A stretch of DNA of 45,561 nucleotides, taken from Gilliamella apis. GTDB taxonomy: Bacteria > Pseudomonadota > Gammaproteobacteria > Enterobacterales > Orbaceae. A program made the position numbers and the translations under genes. The notes under the pieces were generated by a model, which was not told where the DNA came from, made no database searches, and saw only the letters and a program-made list of their open reading frames with translations. Of the stretch, positions 25,509-34,055 are shown one piece after another. Position 1 is the first letter of the stretch, and each line of letters begins with the position of its first letter. The stretch spans positions 1-45,561 of the forward strand of contig NZ_NASD01000021.1 in NCBI RefSeq assembly GCF_002142155.1, given 5' to 3'.

Positions 25509-26951
25509 CTACTCCATTAATATCAGTGAAAATGCCATTCCAGGATTATGATTCATAACTTTAATCTCTCCGTGGATCTGACTAGCTAACTGCTTGGCAA
25601 TCGTCAAACCGATTCCTGTACCCGAAACTCCTTCAGTTATCGATGAATTGACTCGATAAAATGGTTCAAAAATCTGTTTTAATAGATGGCTGGCAATACC
25701 ATCTCCATAATCACGAACAGTAATTGTTACCAGTTTTCCTTTTCTGGTCAAAGATAAATCAATTCGTTTACCATTAAAAGCATATTTCTCGGCATTGCTC
25801 AAAAAGTTATTGAGAATTTGCATGACACTATCTTCATCAGTATCAACTATACAATCATTTTCAAGAGTAGTGATGTTCAGTTGTAATGATTTAGCCTCTA
25901 AAATAGGTTTAAAAGTTTGATATATCTGTTTAATTAGTATGGTTAAATTTACTTGTTTTATATTTAAACGACTTGGCTTATTAAAAGTTAAAACATTTTG
26001 CACCAATCGAGTTAATCGTTTACTTTCAGCACGAATTATGTGCAAATATTCAGGAACAGGTGTCGGCTCATCTTCTAAATATTCGGATAACATTTCAGAA
26101 TATAGTGTAATATTGGTCAAAGGGGTTTTAAATTCATGTGATACTTGACCAACAAAACTCACCTGCTGTTTTGCTAAACGCAAAGTTCGGCTATATTCTC
26201 GATAGGCATAGCAAATAAGTCCAAGCAGAACAATAAGGAATAAGCCAATAACACCTGCACCTAGCAGATATAAATTAACTAAATTTGGAGAGGGATAATA
26301 ATAAGTTAAATGCCAATTTTGCAAGGGATAATCAAAGACAATCGAAATTTCATTATCAAATTTTTCACCATTGCTATAAATTTGTTTATCGCCATCAGAT
26401 AATCTAAAATTATCAGCAAAAACTTGTTTATCTAATAAATTGATAGTGTCAAATGAAAATTTTATATTGGAAAGTTCAAAACCAATAATATTATCCGATT
26501 GGATTGTCCAATAAATTAAGTGGTTATACATTTGATACCAACCAGAGCTTGGTTGAAACTGTTCAGTATGATCTTGTTGATGGAGCAAAACAGAATTATC
26601 TAAAGCAATTGATTCAACTAATTTATGCCATTGAGAATCATCAAAATCACTTAAAAATAAAATCCTATTTTTGTTGATGATAAAAATATTTTTAATATCA
26701 GCTTCTGTACCTAATAAATATTCAGCTTTAGCATAGTTGTTATCAATTTGTAATGCCAAACGACTAAGATAAGAAACTCGCTGATTTAACAACGATTCAA
26801 TCGATAATTTGATATTATTCATATGACTTTTAGCGAGTAAGGTTTCATTATTTTCTCGTAATAAAACCTCATGTTCAACGCTTCGCCAACCTAAATAACT
26901 TATAAATGTCATTAATATCAATAAAGATAAAATCGTTGTTAATTTCTTCAT
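25509..26951 (-). CDS. Membrane sensor histidine kinase
   Basis: 480 residues: transmembrane helix 1 (about 6-22), a periplasmic sensor of about 200 residues (25-222), helix 2 (about 226-249), then the kinase core. The phosphorylated His is His272 in FVGQVSHEFKTPLTNI. The ATPase domain has NNFLSNAEKYAF, DYGDGI and GTGIGLTIAKQLA. The start follows the VWA gene's stop by two bases, so translation is probably coupled. The gene order VWA protein, kinase, regulator suggests that the exported VWA protein feeds into or is controlled by the sensor. Confidence 0.93.
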   Translation of the reverse strand: MKKLTTILSLLILMTFISYLGWRSVEHEVLLRENNETLLAKSHMNNIKLSIESLLNQRVSYLSRLALQIDNNYAKAEYLLGTEADIKNIFIINKNRILFLSDFDDSQWHKLVESIALDNSVLLHQQDHTEQFQPSSGWYQMYNHLIYWTIQSDNIIGFELSNIKFSFDTINLLDKQVFADNFRLSDGDKQIYSNGEKFDNEISIVFDYPLQNWHLTYYYPSPNLVNLYLLGAGVIGLFLIVLLGLICYAYREYSRTLRLAKQQVSFVGQVSHEFKTPLTNITLYSEMLSEYLEDEPTPVPEYLHIIRAESKRLTRLVQNVLTFNKPSRLNIKQVNLTILIKQIYQTFKPILEAKSLQLNITTLENDCIVDTDEDSVMQILNNFLSNAEKYAFNGKRIDLSLTRKGKLVTITVRDYGDGIASHLLKQIFEPFYRVNSSITEGVSGTGIGLTIAKQLASQIHGEIKVMNHNPGMAFSLILME

Positions 26952-26953
26952 AA

Positions 26954-28300
26954 CTATTTTTTAATTACATTACTTTTTGAGTCAAACTGTTGTTGAGTTA
27001 TTATTTTACGAGAAACATTTCTATTCTGATTTTTAACGGCATCGGCCATAATATTATTTTTCTCAATTTGGCCATTTAATCTCGCTTTTGACGAAGGTGA
27101 TACGATTATGTCTGAAAATGATGCAAGTCTACTGCTATTTTCTATAAGCATCATTTCTGCTTGCTCTTGCATACCTTGATCATAGAGCTCTAATGCTTTT
27201 TCATTGGCAATTGTCACTTTTTGAATTTCTGACTCTGCTAAGACATCTTGGATTATTGAATCCTCGACCAATTTTTGATTATTGGTATACGCAATGTTAA
27301 CCGATTGAGTTTGATGTTCAATCTTATTTACCAATAAATTATCATACTTCAAATCAACTTGAGCTAAAGTTTTATTTTGACCCACTTTACCTTCATCAGG
27401 TATCACTTCTAACAATACATACTTTTCTTGGTTTGAAAACAATTGATTCATTTTAACCGTGATTTGATTCTCTTTGATCACGCCATCTCGACCGAGTAAA
27501 CGCACAGGTTTAACACCATCTTTCAATTGAATAGTAATCACAACGTCTTGAGCAATAGTTGACATTACATCAGTAAATTCGTGAACAAACACATTTTCGA
27601 GATCGGCAGAATTATTTACAAATACATGATTTCCATCACTATAACTTGCGATCGATGACATTAATAATTCATTATAATCAGAACCAATCCCCATAGTGGT
27701 AATAGCAATATTCTTTTTCGCGGCAATAATAGCCAATTCAGATAGCTCATTTACTGAGCTTGGACCAACATTAGCTTGACCATCAGATAGCAAAATAATA
27801 CGATTAACTTTATCTTTTGTCAGTTGGTTTTCAACTTGCTTAATACCTTTACTTAAGCCAGCAAATAAAGCTGTTCCTCCACCGGCAAAAACATTTTTAT
27901 TAATTAATTGTATAATTTTTTGTTTATTTTTCACTTTGGTTGCAGGCACAATCACTTTTGCTTCATTATCATAAGCAACAATAGATAGCGTATCTTCTTC
28001 ATTCAATAAATTAACCGCAAAAATAGCTGCTTCTCTCGCTCTTTCGATGCGCTCTCCACCCATTGAACCTGATTTATCAATAACAATCGCTAAATTAATA
28101 GGAACGCGTTTATTGGTATCAATTTTTTGGCCTGATAATGAGACTTTTAAGTAATTTTTTTCTGGATGGCCTTCCATTATAACTGGTGAAGACAATTCTG
28201 AACGAACTTGAATTTGTTTCACCCCACTGTTTTGTTCTGCATAGCTTAATAAGCTACAAATAGAAAGCCCCAACATGGCAAATATTTTAATAAATTTCAT
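26954..28300 (-). CDS. Exported von Willebrand factor A-domain protein
   Basis: 448-residue protein with a Sec signal peptide (cleavage near SYA-EQ at residue 21) and a VWA domain of about 68-245. The metal-ion-dependent adhesion site is complete: D75-K-S77-G-S79, a Thr in GGGTALFAG, and Asp in LLSDGQANVG. A beta-rich part follows (about 260-350), then a Lys/Gln/Asn-rich helical C-terminus. It is the first gene of an operon with a kinase and regulator, so it is a candidate periplasmic ligand-binding or sensing partner. It resembles YfbK-type VWA proteins but is shorter. No lipobox. Confidence 0.87.
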   Translation of the reverse strand: MKFIKIFAMLGLSICSLLSYAEQNSGVKQIQVRSELSSPVIMEGHPEKNYLKVSLSGQKIDTNKRVPINLAIVIDKSGSMGGERIERAREAAIFAVNLLNEEDTLSIVAYDNEAKVIVPATKVKNKQKIIQLINKNVFAGGGTALFAGLSKGIKQVENQLTKDKVNRIILLSDGQANVGPSSVNELSELAIIAAKKNIAITTMGIGSDYNELLMSSIASYSDGNHVFVNNSADLENVFVHEFTDVMSTIAQDVVITIQLKDGVKPVRLLGRDGVIKENQITVKMNQLFSNQEKYVLLEVIPDEGKVGQNKTLAQVDLKYDNLLVNKIEHQTQSVNIAYTNNQKLVEDSIIQDVLAESEIQKVTIANEKALELYDQGMQEQAEMMLIENSSRLASFSDIIVSPSSKARLNGQIEKNNIMADAVKNQNRNVSRKIITQQQFDSKSNVIKK

Positions 28301-28570
28301 AGTGTTTCCCTTCCTGTATAAAGTTTATTCAATTATTCACCAATTGCCAAATAAACTGTCTAATTAATGTATTTAATTGTAGAAATTTGTAAAAAGTAAA
28401 ATCATAACCGAGATAAAATTATCGTTTAAAAATATGTCTATTCGTACTTAAACTAACCAATCTCTAGATTTTACGGTGTGTTAACTGTTTGTTTATTGCC
28501 AGTCAAAACCGCATAGGTATATAATAAAATATTATTTGCTCTTAAAGAGAATAGTTAGAGAACATTTAAT

Positions 28571-29116
28571 ATGACTCAATCAAAACTTGAACTTATCAGA
28601 AATAGTATTATTACTATACCTAATTATCCTAAACAAGGGATTTTATTTCGGGATATTACCAGTTTATTAGAAGACCCAATCGCCTTCAGAACATCAATCG
28701 ATCTTTTAATTGAGCATTATAAAGATAAAAAAATCGATAAAGTTGTTGGTACCGAAGCGCGTGGTTTTATTTTTGCCGCCCCTCTTGCTTTAGCCTTAGG
28801 TGTTGGTTTTGTGCCTGTTAGAAAACCGAATAAGTTACCGCGTCACGTTTATAGAGAAGAATATCAACTCGAATATGGTACCGATACTTTAGAAATGCAT
28901 TGTGATGCCATAAAACCTAATGAGCGAGTATTGATTATTGACGATCTACTAGCAACAGGAGGGACCGTTGCAGCAACCGCTAAATTAATTCAAAAAGCGG
29001 GAGGGATCGCTGAAGATGCCGCTTTTGTCATCAATTTACCTGATTTACAGGGTAAAACCAAATTAACCGCTATGGGAATCAACTGCTATACGTTAGTCGA
29101 TTTTGCTGGTGAATAA
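28571..29116 (+). CDS. apt: Adenine phosphoribosyltransferase
   Basis: Purine salvage enzyme making AMP from adenine and PRPP. The PRPP-binding signature [16 protein letters not shown] is present, as are [18 protein letters not shown] and the flexible-loop [10 protein letters not shown] stretch. 181 residues (E. coli 183). The divergent VWA operon starts 270 bp upstream. No dnaX follows, unlike in E. coli. Confidence 0.96.
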   Translation: MTQSKLELIRNSIITIPNYPKQGILFRDITSLLEDPIAFRTSIDLLIEHYKDKKIDKVVGTEARGFIFAAPLALALGVGFVPVRKPNKLPRHVYREEYQLEYGTDTLEMHCDAIKPNERVLIIDDLLATGGTVAATAKLIQKAGGIAEDAAFVINLPDLQGKTKLTAMGINCYTLVDFAGE

Positions 29117-29126
29117 TCTTTATATT

Positions 29127-29150
29127 ATCGGGCGATAATTCGCCCTACTT
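29127..29150 (+). terminator. apt terminator
   Basis: GC-rich hairpin GGGCGA-TAAT-TCGCCC at 29130-29145 beginning 14 bp after the apt stop, followed by a short T/C tract. Confidence 0.6.
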
Positions 29151-29358
29151 CTAATCTCATATTAGCGATGCTTATTTTAAATATAAACAATTAATTGTTG
29201 TTGCTCACCATTTATAAATTCCTCTCAATATTTCTGATCAAGAAAATAGCATAAAAATGCATATTACAAATCTATAAGCTAATCAAAAAGCTTGATTTTG
29301 TTTTTTTAATGAATTATTATTCAAAATTACTGCATAATTATTACAAGGAATTTATAAG

Positions 29359-30129
29359 ATGAAAAAATTTAGTCATATCATTGCTAGAACACCGGCGAAA
29401 TCATTAATTAATGGCTTAACGTCAGCTAATCTAGGCAAACCTGACTATCAAAAAGCGCTCGATCAACATAACAGCTACATTCGAGCATTACAACAATGTG
29501 ATGTCGATATCACCATTCTGCCAGCCAGTGAAGAATTTCCTGATTCAGTTTTTGTTGAAGATGTTGCCCTTTGTACACCTCATTGCGTAATCATTACTAG
29601 ACCAGGAGCCGAATCTCGTCGAGCTGAAACAGAACTAATTACTGAGGCTGTTAGTCGTTTTTATCCAAATAAAGTTGAATATATTAAGGCACCAGGCACC
29701 GTAGAAGCGGGTGACATCATGATGGTTGAAAATCACTTTTACATTGGTCTTTCCGCTCGAACCAATCAAGAAGGTGCAAACCAAATGATTGCAATATTGC
29801 AAAAATACGGTTTAACTGGTTCGGTCGTCACTTTAGAAAAAGTATTACACTTAAAAACGGGACTTGCCTATTTGGAACACAATAACTTATTAGCTGCAGG
29901 TGAATTTATTACTAAGCCAGAATTTCAACATCTCAATATCATTGAAATCCCTGAACAAGAAAGTTATGCCGCTAACTGTATATGGGTCAATGAACGAGTG
30001 ATAATGCCGGCTGGTTATCCTATTACTAAAGCCAAAATTGAAGCACTCGGTTATCAGGTCATTGAAGTTGATACTTCAGAATATCGCAAAATTGATGGTG
30101 GAGTAAGCTGTATGTCATTGCGATTTTAA
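29359..30129 (+). CDS. ddaH: NG,NG-dimethylarginine dimethylaminohydrolase
   Basis: Amidinotransferase-fold hydrolase converting methylated arginines to citrulline and methylamines. The catalytic residues stand at Glu116, His164 and Cys251 (VEAGD, VLHLKTG, GGVSCMSLRF), a uniform +2 offset from the Pseudomonas enzyme's E114/H162/C249 as I recall them. The substrate-loop motifs FVEDVALC and RPGAESRRAE fit. 256 residues. AAGGA precedes the ATG. It lies 44 bp upstream of an amino-acid permease gene, which suggests import of (methyl)arginine or export of product. An arginine deiminase role is less likely given the short length. Confidence 0.88.
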   Translation: MKKFSHIIARTPAKSLINGLTSANLGKPDYQKALDQHNSYIRALQQCDVDITILPASEEFPDSVFVEDVALCTPHCVIITRPGAESRRAETELITEAVSRFYPNKVEYIKAPGTVEAGDIMMVENHFYIGLSARTNQEGANQMIAILQKYGLTGSVVTLEKVLHLKTGLAYLEHNNLLAAGEFITKPEFQHLNIIEIPEQESYAANCIWVNERVIMPAGYPITKAKIEALGYQVIEVDTSEYRKIDGGVSCMSLRF

Positions 30130-30173
30130 TTTAAAAAACCACAAAAATTAAACCAACTAAATAAGAAAACAAT

Positions 30174-31583
30174 ATGAATACACCAGTAAGAAAAAAGCTT
30201 GGCATACTTCCTCTCACATTACTGGTGGTGGGAAGTATTGTCGGTAGTGGTATTTTTAGCCTACCACAAAATATGGCTGAAGGCGCCGGTGCTGGTGCGA
30301 TACTTATCGCCTGGGCCGTAACATTATTCGGCATGTTTATGCTGACACGAATATTTCAATATCTTTCTATTCGGTTTTATAAAATTAATGAAGGTTTATA
30401 TGGTTATGTTCGTGAAGGATTTGGGGATTATATCGGTTTTAATGCCGCGTGGGGTTATTGGATATCAGCTTGGATGTCTTGTACTAGCTATTTAGTTATC
30501 TTATTTAGTGCATTAGGCTCTTTTGATTGTTTTGCATTTTTTGGTAATGGTACGACAATTCCTGCCGTTATTGCCGGACTTATCCTTTTATGGATTATGC
30601 ACTTTTTTGTCATTAACGGAATTTACCAAGCATTTTTACTTAATTGCCTAGTAACGCTAGCTAAAATTGTACCTATCGGTTTATTTATCGTTTGTGTTGT
30701 TTTAGCCTTTAAAGTTTCAACTTTTAACACTGATTTTTGGGGAACACCACAATTAGGTTCAATCATTGATCAGGTAAAATATACTATGCTATATACAGTA
30801 TGGGTTTATTTGGGGATTGAAAGTGCTACTGTCTATGCTGCACGAGCGAAAAATATAATCAGTATAAGTCGAGCCACCTTTTTTGGTTTTGCCATTACAA
30901 GTCTTTTATTAGTTTGTGTTTCTGTTCTTTCATTAGGCATTGTGCCACAACATGAACTCGCACAAATGAAAAATCCGTCAATGGCACTAGTAATTGAACA
31001 TGTCGTTGGTAGTTGGGGGGCCACATTTATTAATATTGGTTTGATAGTTTCTGTAAGTGGAGGATTATTGTCTTGGTTAATGTTAGCTGCAGAAATGCTA
31101 TTTTTAGCCGGTCAAGGTAAACAACATACTGTCCCTAGCTGTTTTGGTAAACTTAATAAAAACAGTACACCAGCCAATGCTTTGTGGTTAACGACCAGCT
31201 TAATTAGCTTGTTGATTATACTTGCTCATTTTTATGAATCAGGTTATAACACGCTGATTCAATTATCAACATCTATGGTGCTTATCCCATATCTACTTTC
31301 AGCACTGTTTATGTTTAAATTAGCAATACATCAACCTAGAAAATACCTAATTTTCATCGGCGCATTTGGTTCGCTATATGGACTTTGGTTAATCTATGCT
31401 GGCGGCATATCATATTTGCTACTATCAATGATCTTATATAGTTTTGGGCTGCTGTTTTATCTTTATGCTAGAAAGCAAAGACAATTGTCAGCATTTAGCT
31501 ATTTACATGATAAAATCTATGCCATAGCTATAGTGGTACTAGCCATTATTGCCATTATTTACTTTTATATCATTCCTAATTAA
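30174..31583 (+). CDS. APC-family amino acid antiporter, ArcD-like
   Basis: 469-residue inner-membrane transporter with about 12-13 hydrophobic segments. The first helix carries the APC signature VGSIVGSGIFSLPQN, and the cytoplasmic loops contain KINEGLYGYVREGFGDYIGF and ESATVYAARAKN, as in arginine/ornithine antiporters. It lies directly after the dimethylargininase gene, probably in an operon, so arginine, ornithine, citrulline or methylarginine exchange is the likely job. The exact substrate is inference. Confidence 0.85.
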   Translation: MNTPVRKKLGILPLTLLVVGSIVGSGIFSLPQNMAEGAGAGAILIAWAVTLFGMFMLTRIFQYLSIRFYKINEGLYGYVREGFGDYIGFNAAWGYWISAWMSCTSYLVILFSALGSFDCFAFFGNGTTIPAVIAGLILLWIMHFFVINGIYQAFLLNCLVTLAKIVPIGLFIVCVVLAFKVSTFNTDFWGTPQLGSIIDQVKYTMLYTVWVYLGIESATVYAARAKNIISISRATFFGFAITSLLLVCVSVLSLGIVPQHELAQMKNPSMALVIEHVVGSWGATFINIGLIVSVSGGLLSWLMLAAEMLFLAGQGKQHTVPSCFGKLNKNSTPANALWLTTSLISLLIILAHFYESGYNTLIQLSTSMVLIPYLLSALFMFKLAIHQPRKYLIFIGAFGSLYGLWLIYAGGISYLLLSMILYSFGLLFYLYARKQRQLSAFSYLHDKIYAIAIVVLAIIAIIYFYIIPN

Positions 31584-31598
31584 TCAACGAACTAGGCG

Positions 31599-32345
31599 TT
31601 ATTTTCGAAATAGATAAAAATCGGCCAACAATTGTCTAAATTGTTGGGAATAACGCCCTTCTTCATCTCGCATACACAGTGATTGGCATTCAATATTAGC
31701 ATGCTGATTAAATGAAAATGCCATCAATACTAATGAATAGTCTTTATTGGCTGTATATTTAACTTGCAGTTCATGACACAAATATAATTGATTTGACGTA
31801 GTCAATTGCTTAAATTGCTCGGCAAGATGATAAGGTAAAACCAAACAAAACAACCCTTGCGGATTTAATAATCGTTTTACTACATCAATAAGTTGTTGAT
31901 AGTTGAGACTTTCAGTATAACGGGCTAACTGCCTCTCTGAACTTCTACACTCTACAGCTGACTGAAAATAAGGAGGATTAGTGACAATTAAATCATAATA
32001 CCCTCGTTCAGTGGTTTTAAATTGATTTACATCGATATTTAATGGCTTAATATTTTTAAAGCCTGCATTTAAGCTATTCTCTCGACATTGCAATACCGCT
32101 TGCATATCAATATCAATCGCATCAATTTGACATGTTTGATGTTCTAAACGTTGAGCCAACATTAAAGCAATTACACCACATCCGGTACCAATATCTAAGA
32201 CATGTTGTACATCGGATTTAATTGGTACCCATGCGCCTAATAAACAACTATCCGTTGTCACCTTCATTGGACTTTTGTCGTGAGCAACAAAAAAACGTTT
32301 AAAGGTAAAACCACCTTGTTTTAATGGTAATTGATTATTTGCCAT
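31599..32345 (-). CDS. trmN6: tRNA1(Val) adenine-37 N6-methyltransferase
   Basis: SAM-dependent methyltransferase (YfiC/TrmN6) for A37 of tRNA-Val(cmo5UAC). The N-terminus [20 protein letters not shown] is diagnostic. The SAM motif [18 protein letters not shown] and catalytic NPPYF are present. The ATG at 32345 (MANNQL) is chosen: it agrees with the family's length and overlaps the nfi stop (AAGCATGGCAAATAA), implying translational coupling. A further upstream ATG at 32387 lies deep in nfi. Confidence 0.9.
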   Translation of the reverse strand: MANNQLPLKQGGFTFKRFFVAHDKSPMKVTTDSCLLGAWVPIKSDVQHVLDIGTGCGVIALMLAQRLEHQTCQIDAIDIDMQAVLQCRENSLNAGFKNIKPLNIDVNQFKTTERGYYDLIVTNPPYFQSAVECRSSERQLARYTESLNYQQLIDVVKRLLNPQGLFCLVLPYHLAEQFKQLTTSNQLYLCHELQVKYTANKDYSLVLMAFSFNQHANIECQSLCMRDEEGRYSQQFRQLLADFYLFRK

Positions 32346-33006
32346 GCTTAAATTTTCTAAATAATGGTTTATTCGATGCAATTGCATCAGCCCAGCGAGT
32401 TGGTTCAGGCAATCGATAACCTCGTAAACACTGTTTTACCCAATGTAATGCGCTAGTTTGGCTAATTTTGTGCCCTGCGGAAATAAATAACGGATTACAG
32501 TTATTTTTACTCTGCAAAACCCAACCAATTTGTTCATGTTTATCAAGCAAAGGGGTTACGTTACCCGCTTGTTTTGTTTGCTCTTGATATTGCCCACATA
32601 ATTTGCTTTTTGCAACGCCAATAGTTGGCATATCTAACAATAAACCAAGATGGCTAGCGATACCTAATCGTCTTGGATGAGCAACTCCCTGCCCATCAAC
32701 TAATAACAAATCGGGCTTTTGCTTTAACTGTTGCCATGCATTGAGCAAAGCAGGATACTCACGAAAAGACAAATAACCCGGAATATAGGGAAAGCTCGTA
32801 TCCAATCGAGCAATATGATACTCAACTACATCAAAATCGGGAAAAGTCAATGTCACTATCGCTGCACGCGTTACCGAGCCATCTTGCTCAAACCCAACAT
32901 CAGTACCACCAATTAGTTTTATTGTTGGATTAAAATTATCCACCAAGCTTACCTGCTCGGCTAATTGTTGTTGTGAAAGTTTTAATTGTGCTAAATTGAT
33001 AGACAT
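32335..33006 (-). CDS. nfi: Endonuclease V
   Basis: Cleaves DNA at deaminated bases, mainly deoxyinosine. The metal-binding Asp residues lie in IGGTDVGF (Asp36) and [20 protein letters not shown]. The strand-separating wedge motif [14 protein letters not shown] and the lysine motif [10 protein letters not shown] are all present. 223 residues as in E. coli. It is the first gene of an operon with trmN6, overlapping it by 11 bp. yigZ begins divergently 54 bp away. Confidence 0.95.
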   Translation of the reverse strand: MSINLAQLKLSQQQLAEQVSLVDNFNPTIKLIGGTDVGFEQDGSVTRAAIVTLTFPDFDVVEYHIARLDTSFPYIPGYLSFREYPALLNAWQQLKQKPDLLLVDGQGVAHPRRLGIASHLGLLLDMPTIGVAKSKLCGQYQEQTKQAGNVTPLLDKHEQIGWVLQSKNNCNPLFISAGHKISQTSALHWVKQCLRGYRLPEPTRWADAIASNKPLFRKFKHGK

Positions 33007-33060
33007 TTCAATTTTGCTCAGTATTATGAGTTACAATAAAACGATTTTACCAGAATTAGT

Positions 33061-33642
33061 ATGCCTTATACATTAACAAATCCTAGCCAATTAACCGAAG
33101 AGATAAAAAAAAGCCGCTTTATTGTCAATGCAGCTCCAATTACTAATGCTCAGCAAGCAACCGAGTTTATCGACAACATCAGTGATCCAAATGCAACACA
33201 TAACTGTTGGGCATGGAAAATTGGTCAACAGTATCGCTTTAATGATGATGGTGAACCAACCAGCACCGCCGGCCGCCCTATTCTATCGGCCATTGAAGGT
33301 CAAGATTGTGATCAGGTGGTAGTGGTGGTCACCCGCTACTTTGGTGGCATCAAATTAGGCACAGGCGGACTCATTCGGGCTTACGGTGGTTCGGCTAGTC
33401 ACTGCTTACAACAAGCAGAATTAATCGAACTTATTGCTAGAACATCATTACAATTTCATTGCTATTACAATGAATGGCCAATTATTGAAAACCGCTTAAA
33501 AGAACTAGATGCAGTCATTGAACAACAAAATTTTGATGCTGAAGGTGTAACTGTCATTATTGCTATAACACAAGATAATGTAGTCATACTTAAAAAAAAT
33601 ATTAGCGATATTACTCGCGGTAGAGTGATTATCAAGACTTAA
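33061..33642 (+). CDS. yigZ: YigZ/IMPACT-family protein
   Basis: 193-residue IMPACT (UPF0029) family protein. The signature is complete: CWAWKIGQQYRFNDDGEPT, TAGRPIL, and VVVVVTRYFGGIKLGTGGLI. The C-terminal domain (about 135-193) is the small ferredoxin-like DUF1949 part. Function in bacteria is not settled; eukaryotic relatives regulate Gcn2 signalling. It is the last gene before the CRISPR leader, and its stop lies 95 bp before the first repeat. Confidence 0.93.
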   Translation: MPYTLTNPSQLTEEIKKSRFIVNAAPITNAQQATEFIDNISDPNATHNCWAWKIGQQYRFNDDGEPTSTAGRPILSAIEGQDCDQVVVVVTRYFGGIKLGTGGLIRAYGGSASHCLQQAELIELIARTSLQFHCYYNEWPIIENRLKELDAVIEQQNFDAEGVTVIIAITQDNVVILKKNISDITRGRVIIKT

Positions 33643-33737
33643 AACACCTGTGTAAATATCCATCCAAATACAGCAAAAAAATTGGTAGAAATTGTAGAAT
33701 GCGTATTTTAATTATAAAACAAACGGTTATAATTAGA
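33643..33737 (+). promoter_or_regulatory. CRISPR type I-E leader with IHF site
   Basis: AT-rich 95 bp before the first repeat. TTGGTAGA at 33682-33689 corresponds to the motif TTGGTAGA that I recall in the E. coli I-E leader. A near-perfect IHF site lies at 33717-33729 (AAACAAACGGTTA against WATCAANNNNTTR, one mismatch). The GGTTAT and TTAGA-repeat spacing equals that of E. coli. These are the elements used by Cas1-Cas2 and IHF for spacer integration, so this is the acquisition end of the array. Confidence 0.7.
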
Positions 33738-34011
33738 GTGTTCCCTATACACATAGGGATAAACCGGTTTTTAGTCGTGAATATTGGTCGGGAACACCTG
33801 TGTTCCCTATACACATAGGGATAAACCGGGAAAGGGCGAGAATGAAGAAATCACTGAGCCGTGTTCCCTATACACATAGGGATAAACCGCCTGCCATTTA
33901 TGATTCCTTGCTATTTTCTATGTGTTCCCTATACACATAGGGATAAACCGTATATCTCAATCCAACACAAATTTTTGTTGTGGTGTTCCCTATACACATA
34001 GGGATAAACCG
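33738..34011 (+). CRISPR. CRISPR array, type I-E, leader-proximal part
   Basis: Five identical 29-bp repeats starting at 33738, 33800, 33861, 33922 and 33983. The repeat begins GTGTTCCCTATAC, has a short palindrome CCCTA..TAGGG and ends GGGATAAACCG, the E. coli type I-E pattern. Four spacers of 33, 32, 32 and 32 bp are all different. The first base behind the fifth repeat is not followed by a 32-bp spacer and a repeat; instead an Rhs reading frame begins at once. No cas genes occur in the window, so effector proteins would have to come from elsewhere in the genome. Confidence 0.96.
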
Positions 34012-34055
34012 TCTTAAAACCAGAAGATGAAGTAGATTTTATTCTGCCTGGTTAT

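Noticed and set aside
33632-33814. Minus-strand frame over the CRISPR leader and first repeats
   Set aside because: Also repeat-derived (FIPMCIGNT); no ribosome site or protein-like composition.
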